Origin: Clostridiales bacterium UBA1779
GTDB taxonomy: Bacteria > Bacillota > Clostridia > Oscillospirales > CAG-272
Assembly: GCA_002314565.1 (NCBI GenBank)
Contig: DCGL01000169.1
Location: 1-5,050 of the forward strand
Length of the DNA stretch: 5,050 nt
Direction of reading: 5' to 3'
The first letter of the stretch is position 1, and each line of letters starts with the position of its first letter. Below the pieces are notes generated by a model, which was not told the DNA's origin, ran no database searches, and worked only from the letters and a program-made list of their open reading frames with translations. A program made the translations under genes and the position numbers. Below, one piece after another: positions 1 to 4,804 of this stretch.

Positions 1-142
1 ACCCCACTAAAAAATGCCGCAGTGAAAATTCGGTGAGTTATTTCTTCTGATTTCGCCGTTCGTACCCCACGAAAAATCTTGCAACGAAAAAAACAGTGAG
101 TTAAAATCTGGGGAAATCGACCTTATACCTCACCGCAGGACA
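1..142. repeat. Left 63-bp tandem repeat array (end of array)
   Basis: This is the same repeat as at 3323-3790, in the same orientation. Positions 1-16 are the tail of one unit, 17-79 form a complete unit that begins CCGCAGTGAAAATTCGGTGA and ends with TACCCCACGAAAAAT plus two bases, and 80-142 are a decayed unit. The decayed unit is still in register: its ATACCTCACC at 125-134 sits exactly where GTACCCCACG lies in a normal unit (offset 45), and its CAGTGAGTTA lies where CGGTGAGTTA is expected. The array continues off the left edge of the window, so its full copy number is unknown. It ends about 33 bp beyond the stop codon of the leftward nuclease gene. No reading frame with a start signal is visible in it. 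Confidence 0.9.
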
Positions 143-175
143 ACAAGCGGTATGACAACAATACCAATAAAAATC

Positions 176-973
176 TCATACGCAATATGCGTCAATCATA
201 TGCTCGATAATCGCCGGGGTAAGACGGTTTTGTGAAGATTCAAATGTATAAATAATATCGCTGCCCAGCTTATATCCGGCACTTTCGTATTGATTGATTC
301 TTTGAATGGCATTCTTACAATACTGCGGATCGTCCATCATTCCGAAATGCTCCCAATAAACGACCTTGTTTTTTGAAGCATTCCAGACGGAAAAATCAGG
401 ATGAACGATAAAACCGCAAATTTCAACCGGTCTTTCGTATTTATACGGTATACCTCTGAAATTGAGTTTGTTTGCAATCAAAACCTCCGACTTCGAGCGC
501 ACGACCTCATTTCGATCAGTTTTGAACGCGACTGTTTCGCCGGATATAGATTTTCCCTGATATTCGGCAGTTTCGAACTCCTGCTTTTTAATAGCGGCAG
601 TTTTCAACAATGGGCAGACAAGCGTTTTTCTTGCAGCAATCAGACCGTCGTAAGCGTCATCGATATTATTTTTTTCTATGAAACTTAACAGCGAATTCAG
701 CTGTTCCAGATAAGCGTTTCCGATTTTTGTGAACAGAATATCATAATCCCTTTGTGCAATTGCAATCGCTTTGTTCAGTTTTTTCTTTCCGAGATAAGTC
801 TTTTTTCTCGTTCCGCGTGGCATTGAATAGTAAAAAAAGCCTCCCTTTTTTGAACTTCGGTATTGAAGGAGTTCATCAGGCGCGCGGTCCAGCTCCTTTC
901 GGGCTTTTTGCAATGCCCGTTCCAGGCTGTTTCGTTCTTCTCTTATTTGGTCGATTGTGTCTTTCGATAACAT
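176..973 (-). CDS. PD-(D/E)XK nuclease-fold protein, stand-alone
   Basis: A 265-residue soluble protein. Residues 5-35 are charged and helical, probably coiled coil. Residues 38-65 hold an aromatic/basic segment (YY at 48-49, RKKTYLGKKK at 56-65), followed by a helical middle. The C-terminal third resembles a restriction-endonuclease-like core: RSKSE at 159-163 (helix with Glu163), Glu180, HPDF at 191-194 (Asp193) and YWEHFG at 206-211 (Glu208). The Glu-x-x-Gly end recalls the E-x-D-G strand of Vsr/DUF559-type nucleases; the usual Lys of (D/E)XK is not at the expected place, so activity is uncertain. From memory, proteins with this RSKSE...PDF...YWEHFGMMD signature are widespread in gut Firmicutes and usually called hypothetical. 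The start is set at 973 because GGAGG lies 4 nt upstream (982-978) and the likely promoter initiates near 1000, downstream of an in-frame ATG at 1006. No partner methylase or toxin/antitoxin gene adjoins it, so a restriction role is not supported; DNA repair or mobile-DNA processing is possible. Confidence 0.85.
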   Translation of the reverse strand: MLSKDTIDQIREERNSLERALQKARKELDRAPDELLQYRSSKKGGFFYYSMPRGTRKKTYLGKKKLNKAIAIAQRDYDILFTKIGNAYLEQLNSLLSFIEKNNIDDAYDGLIAARKTLVCPLLKTAAIKKQEFETAEYQGKSISGETVAFKTDRNEVVRSKSEVLIANKLNFRGIPYKYERPVEICGFIVHPDFSVWNASKNKVVYWEHFGMMDDPQYCKNAIQRINQYESAGYKLGSDIIYTFESSQNRLTPAIIEHMIDAYCV

Positions 974-977
974 ATAG

Positions 978-982
978 CCTCC
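978..982 (-). promoter_or_regulatory. Ribosome binding site deciding the nuclease start
   Basis: On the minus strand GGAGG is followed by CTAT and then ATG at 973-971. This is a strong Shine-Dalgarno match and favours this ATG over the in-frame ATG at 1006, which has no such motif and would lie upstream of the predicted transcription start. Confidence 0.75.
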
Positions 983-1006
983 AATGTGTAAATAATGTTT
1001 GAGCAT

Positions 1007-1035
1007 ATTATATACTAAAAATTAACAAAATGCAA
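1007..1035 (-). promoter_or_regulatory. Sigma-A-type promoter for the nuclease gene
   Basis: Reading the minus strand, the -35-like TTGCAT (1035-1030) is followed after exactly 17 bp by a perfect -10 TATAAT (1012-1007). Transcription would begin near 1000, giving a leader of about 27 nt that contains the GGAGG ribosome site. The -35 matches consensus only in TTG, so the promoter rests mainly on the -10 and the spacing. Confidence 0.6.
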
Positions 1036-1093
1036 CTAAAAAATTAAAATATTTGCGTCACAAAGTTTTGTTGCTGTTTCTTATTAATGCCTG

Positions 1094-1122
1094 TTGACAT
1101 AATTGATAATATGGAATAAAAT
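1094..1122 (+). promoter_or_regulatory. Strong sigma-A-type promoter for the surface protein gene
   Basis: A perfect -35 TTGACA (1094-1099) is separated by 17 bp from the -10 TAAAAT (1117-1122). Transcription would begin near 1129, leaving a leader of about 95 nt before the ATG at 1223. It points away from the nuclease promoter at 1007-1035; about 58 bp of AT-rich sequence separate the two, room for a shared regulator though no operator is recognised. Confidence 0.7.
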
Positions 1123-1140
1123 GGTGATAAGGTAGATATT

Positions 1141-1175
1141 CACGTTAATTGTCCGTCAAATAAGCGATTAATGTG
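1141..1175 (+). promoter_or_regulatory. Stem-loop in the leader of the surface protein gene
   Basis: CACGTTAAT (1141-1149) can pair with ATTAATGTG (1167-1175) to give a continuous 9-bp stem with a single G-U pair, around a 17-nt loop. It lies inside the predicted transcript, about 12 nt after the inferred start and 38 nt before the ribosome site (AGGAAA, 1213-1218). No U-tract follows, so it is not a terminator. It may be an RNA structure affecting stability or translation, or a DNA dyad bound by a regulator. No known riboswitch class is recognised. Confidence 0.4.
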
Positions 1176-1222
1176 TTGGGGAATAGTAAATAATTATTAC
1201 CGTATTCAGAACAGGAAACGAT

Positions 1223-2953
1223 ATGAATAATTTCATCAAAGACAACAAAATTAAAGTCTATCTTGCTGCGGTACTTGTGGTGATTGTGATTGCAGTCGGC
1301 ATTTGGCTGTCAATAAAGCCGGATTCATCAATCGGAGCAGATACAGATACCGCTGACGTAACAAATCCGGTTACTCCTTCAGAGGAAACAACAAAGGAAA
1401 TAATATCACCGGAAACGTCATCCGAACAGACTGACAATAATCAGGGATCAACAGAGCCCGCGACAACCGAGAAAGTCCCGGAATCGTCTGTTATATCCGA
1501 GACCGTAAATGTTATTGAAACAACAACGGATGATGCCCCGCATATTATCGTCACGCCTACGGAAACCACAAGGACACCGGAAGTGACAACAAGTGCGCCC
1601 GAAACATCTGGGGACACCGAAGCTTCTACAGTCTCAAGGACAGAGCCTATAGAATCGACAAAGACACCGGAAACTACAAAGGTACCCGAAACAACAAAGA
1701 CACCTGAGACCACAAAGACTCCCGAAACAACTGTTGAAATAATACCCGGTGATACATCTGAAGCTCCGGTAATCGAAACACAGGCACCTGTATGCTCTCA
1801 TAAGAATACAGAGAAGAGAGATGCAGAGACAGCAACATGCACGTCAGAGGGATATACGGGAAACACATATTGCAAGGATTGCAATAAGCTGCTGAGTCCC
1901 GGAACGGCGATAGCTAAGAAAGCGCATAATTCATATTTGTATCTTTCTGCAATATCCGCCACCTGCACAACAGCCGGAAGAACGGAAGGGAAGAAGTGTT
2001 CTGTGTGCGGTACTGTTACTGTTGAGAGTCAGACAGTCAAGGCAACAGGCCACAAGAGTATGAATGTTGCCGCAGTTCCCGCAACCTGTACAAGTATAGG
2101 AACGGCAGCGGGAACGAAGTGTTCTGTCTGCGGTACCGTATTATCCGGATTCGGACAGATATCACCGCTTGAACATACACCGGTTACAGACAAAGCCGTA
2201 GACCCGACGTGCGGTTCCACGGGCCTTACCGAAGGCTCGCACTGCTCGGTCTGCGGAACGGTGATTGTGGCACAGCAGAGAATATCTTCCACGAATGCCC
2301 ATTACTATGTCAAGGACAGAGTGGTTGAACCTACAGTCGGTATGTACGGATACACAATGTACAAATGCACAAAATGCGGGCAGTACGATCCCAACGGTCA
2401 TGACCTGGTTCCTATGCTTGAAGGAGATTATGCGCTTCAGCACAAGGGAGACCCGAGAGCGGATTTGTCAAATGTGTTTCCGCCCCAAAGTCCTCAGACA
2501 GTACAGTCAATAGACATATATATGTCATATGATCTTTCACCGGATTTATCACAATATTATGATGAAAGACGCGGAAAATGGTACTATGTTAATGAAACAC
2601 AAAAAACAGTAATATTTACAAGGGATGGAACACCCATAAGTGGGAAGTGGGTATATGATGGCGGAAGAGTCAAAGAAGACACTGAGCTCGGACTTCCGCT
2701 TCCCGGATGGACATTCTATATGGATATAACCATATATCCGATAGGTGAATCCGTATACGGATGGTGTTACAACAAGATATATAATACGCTTGTATACGGC
2801 TGGTGGATGTTTGGATCATATGGTGTTGGGGGGGTTCACCCGTTAGATACAGTACAAGGAGAGAAAGCTATGTCATTGAATTATTATTATGAGGCATGTT
2901 CTCCATACGACAGTCAAACCATAAAAATGTACAAGGTCGAAATTAGTAAGTAA
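1223..2953 (+). CDS. Membrane-anchored extracellular protein with CxxC/His repeats
   Basis: 576 residues. A short basic N-terminus is followed by one membrane helix (about 12-31) with no signal-peptidase site, so the rest is probably held outside the cell by an uncleaved anchor. Residues about 33-189 are a low-complexity Thr/Glu/Pro/Ser stalk, including four tandem TK(T/V)PET units at 146-169. Residues 191-393 hold four units of the form C-x10-C-x2-C-x14/15-H (C206/C217/C220/H235; C248/C259/C262/H277; C289/C300/C303/H318; C330/C341/C344/H360) and a reduced fifth (C382, C385, H393). Similar ATCT..G....C..CG repeats are common in Clostridial surface proteins; their function is not established, though metal binding is plausible. 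The C-terminal 180 residues, rich in Tyr, Trp and Gly, are not recognised. No LPxTG sorting motif or catalytic motif is seen. AGGAAA at 1213-1218 is the ribosome site. A G7 run at 2828-2834 lies in the coding sequence. Confidence 0.9.
   Translation: MNNFIKDNKIKVYLAAVLVVIVIAVGIWLSIKPDSSIGADTDTADVTNPVTPSEETTKEIISPETSSEQTDNNQGSTEPATTEKVPESSVISETVNVIETTTDDAPHIIVTPTETTRTPEVTTSAPETSGDTEASTVSRTEPIESTKTPETTKVPETTKTPETTKTPETTVEIIPGDTSEAPVIETQAPVCSHKNTEKRDAETATCTSEGYTGNTYCKDCNKLLSPGTAIAKKAHNSYLYLSAISATCTTAGRTEGKKCSVCGTVTVESQTVKATGHKSMNVAAVPATCTSIGTAAGTKCSVCGTVLSGFGQISPLEHTPVTDKAVDPTCGSTGLTEGSHCSVCGTVIVAQQRISSTNAHYYVKDRVVEPTVGMYGYTMYKCTKCGQYDPNGHDLVPMLEGDYALQHKGDPRADLSNVFPPQSPQTVQSIDIYMSYDLSPDLSQYYDERRGKWYYVNETQKTVIFTRDGTPISGKWVYDGGRVKEDTELGLPLPGWTFYMDITIYPIGESVYGWCYNKIYNTLVYGWWMFGSYGVGGVHPLDTVQGEKAMSLNYYYEACSPYDSQTIKMYKVEISK
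1658..1729 (+). repeat. 18-bp tandem repeat coding the Thr/Pro stalk
   Basis: Four consecutive 18-bp units starting ACAAAG encode TKTPET, TKVPET, TKTPET and TKTPET (residues 146-169). Third-codon-position differences between units (CCG, CCC, CCT, CCC for Pro) show that the peptide is kept while DNA drifts, as expected for a selected stalk. Copy number could vary between strains without breaking the frame. Confidence 0.8.
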
Positions 2954-3082
2954 AAATAAAGCTTATGTATCAAAGAAAAAATTGTAATATGTCCATTAAT
3001 TATGAGAGACAACAACTTCATATGGAAATTAACAATAATTGATGATAAGTGAATTATTCAATTGCCTGAAAGCAGGAGAAAA
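2954..3082 (+). other. AT-rich intergenic gap without clear signals
   Basis: Between the surface protein stop and the next start there is no GC-rich stem followed by a T-run and no convincing -35/-10 pair. A small TGAAT/ATTCA dyad lies at about 3051-3061. The truncated secreted-protein frame downstream therefore either depends on read-through from the surface protein gene or has a promoter I cannot recognise. Confidence 0.4.
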
Positions 3083-3331
3083 ATGAAAAGAAGCAATACT
3101 AAAAACAGAATATGTATGGTACTGTTGACATTCATTTCTTCATTACTGATTTTTGGTCTACAAGTGTATGCAGCAACAAACGGTACCGGAGATTTCACCG
3201 GAGAAATGGGAGGAGCTATAAAAGCCTGGACAAATTACGGTTCAACCCATGGCCCGACTCAGGATGAAAGCGGTTATTATATAAGTGTTTACTGCTGTGA
3301 TGTCCTCGGAGAAGCAGGAAAGCCGCAGTAA
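3083..3331 (+). pseudogene. Truncated secreted protein, 3' end lost at repeat array
   Basis: The frame opens with ATG at 3083 behind AGGAG (3074-3078); a TTG at 3062 in the same frame has no better site. The first 30 residues form a clear signal peptide: basic MKRSNTKNR, hydrophobic ICMVLLTFISSLLIFGL, and cleavage after VYA. The mature part is only about 52 residues (begins ATNGTGDFTG, contains GYYISVYCCDVLGEAG) and no family is recognised. Coding stops because the frame enters the first unit of the 63-bp array at 3323: the last residues PQ and the TAA TAA stops (3329-3334) are repeat sequence. No continuation of the protein is found past the array. The best explanation is a larger exported protein cut by array insertion or deletion; the alternative is a genuine small secreted protein of 82 residues. 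Confidence 0.6.
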
Positions 3332-3790
3332 TAATTCGGTGAGTTATTTCTTCTGCTTTCGCCCTTCGTACCCCACGAAAAATTACCGCAGTAATAATTC
3401 GGTGAGTTATTTTTCTCGATTTCGCCCTTCGTACCCCACGAAAAATTACCGCAGTAATAATTCGGTGAGGTATTTCTTTTGATTTCGCCGTTCGTACCCC
3501 ACGAAAAATTCCCGCAGTGAAAATTCGGTGAGGTATTTTTCTCGATTTCGCCCCTCGTACCCCACGAAAAATTACCGCAGTAATAATTCGGTGAGGTATT
3601 TCTTTTGATTTCGCCGTTCGTACCCCACGAAAAATTACCGCAGTGAAAATTCGGTGAGGTATTTCTTTTGATTTCGCCGTTCGTACCCCACGAAAAATTA
3701 CCGCAGTAATAATTCGGTGAGGTATAATAGCGAGAAAGCATTTTTGTATCTCACAGAAAAAATACGGACAGAAAAATACGGTGAAGAAAA
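3323..3790. repeat. Right 63-bp tandem repeat array
   Basis: Units begin at 3323, 3386, 3449, 3512, 3575, 3638 and 3701, exactly 63 bp apart. The first six are nearly identical; the seventh is intact for 25 bp, then decayed, but keeps GTATCTCAC at offset 45 where others have GTACCCCAC. A further decayed start (AAATACGGTGA near 3774-3784) suggests an eighth. Each unit runs CCGCAGTAATAATTCGGTGA, GGTATTTCTTTTGATTTCGC, CGTTCGTACCCCACGAAAAA, TTA. Within a unit TCGGTGAGGTA (offsets 13-23) is imperfectly complementary to TACCCCACGA (offsets 46-55), and TTCGT-ACCCC-ACGAA (offsets 42-56) is a perfect 5-bp dyad in most units. There are no unique spacers. Because 63 is a multiple of three, frames stay open across units (minus-strand frame 3741-3289), but this has no good start signal and all main unit differences change the amino acid, so I treat the array as noncoding. 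Confidence 0.95.
3753..3781. repeat. Short 14-15 bp tandem duplication at array edge
   Basis: ACAGAAAAAATACGG (3753-3767) is followed directly by ACAGAAAAATACGG (3768-3781), differing by one A in the A-run. It overlaps the decayed end of the seventh 63-bp unit and the start of the eighth, so part of the similarity comes from the parent repeat (CACGAAAAAT... and TGAAAATTCGG). It may mark slippage while the array edge decays. Confidence 0.55.
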
Positions 3791-3802
3791 TGTGATGATG
3801 AA

Positions 3803-3831
3803 TTGACTTTACCGGTAGAATATGATATGCT
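3803..3831 (+). promoter_or_regulatory. Putative promoter for the four-helix membrane protein gene
   Basis: TTGACT (3803-3808, five of six consensus bases) is followed after 17 bp by TATGCT (3826-3831, four of six). Transcription would start near 3838 and give a leader of about 120 nt of A-rich sequence with no recognised structure. The promoter begins just after the repeat array fades out, so the array lies immediately upstream of it. Confidence 0.5.
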
Positions 3832-3957
3832 TTTCACAAAACAGAGAATCAAAATTTAACGAAAAACCGCATAACGAAACAGCCGAAATATAAAAAAATC
3901 AAAACAACAATATTACTGAGTATTTAAATAATAAAAAGATATACGGGGGTCATTATT

Positions 3958-4626
3958 ATGATTGACGAAACACAGAATCAGGAGAACATAGTCTACGGCA
4001 TAGTCGGGGCATTTCTTTTCTCACTTTCAGGGGCAGCGGTATATTTTATTCTGTCTCTCATCGGATTTGTATCCTTTATCTCCGGTTTTATCGGGGTTGT
4101 CCTTGCCTGCAAGGGATACGCTCTGTTTGCTAAAAAAGAGAGCACAAAGGGCGTAATCGTTGCGTCGGTTTTCGGAATTCTGTCCATAGTCATCGGCTGG
4201 TATTTCTCAATGGGCTATGAAATCTATTATGCCTATGCAACGTGGTTTGAGCAGGGAGAGGTTGATTTCACGCTTACATTTGTCGAATCGCTTCGTGCAA
4301 TTCCCATGTTTATGGAAGAGCCGGATATTCTTATGGGCTGGCTCGGAAATCTCGGACTCGGGTTGCTCTTTGCTATATTGGGCGCAGCTTCCACCATCGG
4401 TGTAAGAGTAAAAAATGCCCGCGCTGCCGAGGCTGCCGAAAAAGAGGCAAGATACAGAGCGATGAACAATCCATCGTATCAGTCACAGAATTATAATTAC
4501 AATGAAGTAGAGTCTGAGCAGCCCTCATCGGCAAATGTCAGTCAGAGCGGTGAAAACTGCGTAAGCGATGAAAGCAAAGACATTGCCACTGACGGTCAGA
4601 ACGACGATAACGGCAGCAATCTGTAA
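3958..4626 (+). CDS. Four-helix membrane protein with hydrophilic C-terminal tail
   Basis: A 222-residue integral membrane protein of unknown function. Hydrophobic segments lie at about 12-32, 34-56, 65-85 and 127-148. The first three are closely packed; between the third and fourth is a 40-residue loop with aromatic and acidic residues (YEIYYAYATWFEQGE at 87-101, FMEEPD at 118-123). After the fourth helix a basic RVK (150-152) and an Ala/Glu-rich stretch (AAEAAEKEAR) lead to a disordered Asn/Ser/Asp/Glu-rich tail to residue 222, probably cytoplasmic by the positive-inside rule. No catalytic, transporter or sensor motif is visible. The start ATG has a G-run ribosome site, CGGGGGT (3944-3950), 8 nt upstream, which can pair with the anti-SD only with G-U pairs; upstream in-frame starts are not better. 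It appears to be a single-gene transcript, with the reverse rubrerythrin 178 bp downstream behind its own promoter. Confidence 0.85.
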   Translation: MIDETQNQENIVYGIVGAFLFSLSGAAVYFILSLIGFVSFISGFIGVVLACKGYALFAKKESTKGVIVASVFGILSIVIGWYFSMGYEIYYAYATWFEQGEVDFTLTFVESLRAIPMFMEEPDILMGWLGNLGLGLLFAILGAASTIGVRVKNARAAEAAEKEARYRAMNNPSYQSQNYNYNEVESEQPSSANVSQSGENCVSDESKDIATDGQNDDNGSNL

Positions 4627-4676
4627 AAAATAATATCATATTGTAACCCGGTCACATTCTTGCGTTAAAAATCGGA

Positions 4677-4691
4677 GTATAATTATTTACA
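4677..4691. promoter_or_regulatory. Possible PerR-like operator upstream of rubrerythrin
   Basis: The 15-mer GTATAATTATTTACA matches the known PerR box TTATAATNATTATAA at 10 of 14 defined positions, strongly in the left half (6 of 7) and weakly in the right (4 of 7). It overlaps the TATAAT at 4678. PerR repression of reverse rubrerythrin is documented in Clostridium acetobutylicum, which makes the location sensible, but in AT-rich DNA such a match can arise by chance. Confidence 0.25.
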
Positions 4692-4742
4692 AGGTATGGT
4701 TACTTTCGGGTATCAGTACGACAATCCCGGAAGATTTCCCTG

Positions 4743-4773
4743 TTGAAACAGCACGGAAATTATAGTATATGAT
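4743..4773 (+). promoter_or_regulatory. Promoter for reverse rubrerythrin
   Basis: TTGAAA (4743-4748) is followed by overlapping -10 candidates: TATATG (4766-4771) at 17 bp spacing and TATGAT (4768-4773, five of six consensus bases) at 19 bp. Transcription would begin near 4779, leaving a short leader with the ribosome site AGAGGA at 4792-4797 region and ATG at 4805. Confidence 0.5.
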
Positions 4774-4804
4774 ACCAAATACTGAAAAGAAAGAGGATAA
4801 TAAA

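Larger units (their letters stand above)
4627..4804 (+). other. Intergenic regulatory gap before reverse rubrerythrin
   Basis: No classic intrinsic terminator is seen after the membrane protein stop. The gap holds a lone TATAAT (4678-4683) without a good -35, a stem TTTCGGG (4704-4710) / CCCGGAA (4726-4732) with a 15-nt loop and no T-run, and a better promoter at 4743-4773. A 16-codon frame from ATG 4696 lacks a properly spaced ribosome site and is not called. Confidence 0.5.

Noticed and set aside
149..165. GGTAT/ATACC hairpin as terminator of the nuclease gene
   Set aside because: The stem is only 5 bp and the minus strand continues GCTTGTTG with no T-run, so it does not meet the form of an intrinsic terminator.
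401..1002. Plus-strand frames at 401-688 and 754-1002
   Set aside because: They lie antisense to the well-supported nuclease gene, lack ribosome sites and have composition typical of shadows.
1441..2513. Minus-strand frames and the plus-strand frame 2265-2513 inside the surface protein gene
   Set aside because: All are shadows of the long repetitive coding sequence; none has a promoter, ribosome site or plausible domain.
123..3727. 13-bp inverted match TTATACCTCACCG (123-135) and CGGTGAGGTATAA (3715-3727) as terminal inverted repeats of a mobile element
   Set aside because: Both are parts of 63-bp repeat units lying in the same orientation, and the match follows from the inverted symmetry within each unit. 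No transposase or target-site duplication is seen.
3323..3790. CRISPR array
   Set aside because: The whole 63-bp period is repeated with only a few point differences. There are no unique spacers and no cas genes.
3726..3809. Coding continuation after the array (frame reading NSEKAFLYLTEKIRTEKYGEEN to a stop near 3807)
   Set aside because: It looks protein-like but falls on decayed repeat sequence, has no start, and is not in the frame of the truncated secreted protein.
4696..4746. 16-codon leader peptide before rubrerythrin
   Set aside because: The only purine run upstream is 1-2 nt from the ATG, too close for a ribosome site, and the peptide has no attenuator-like codons.
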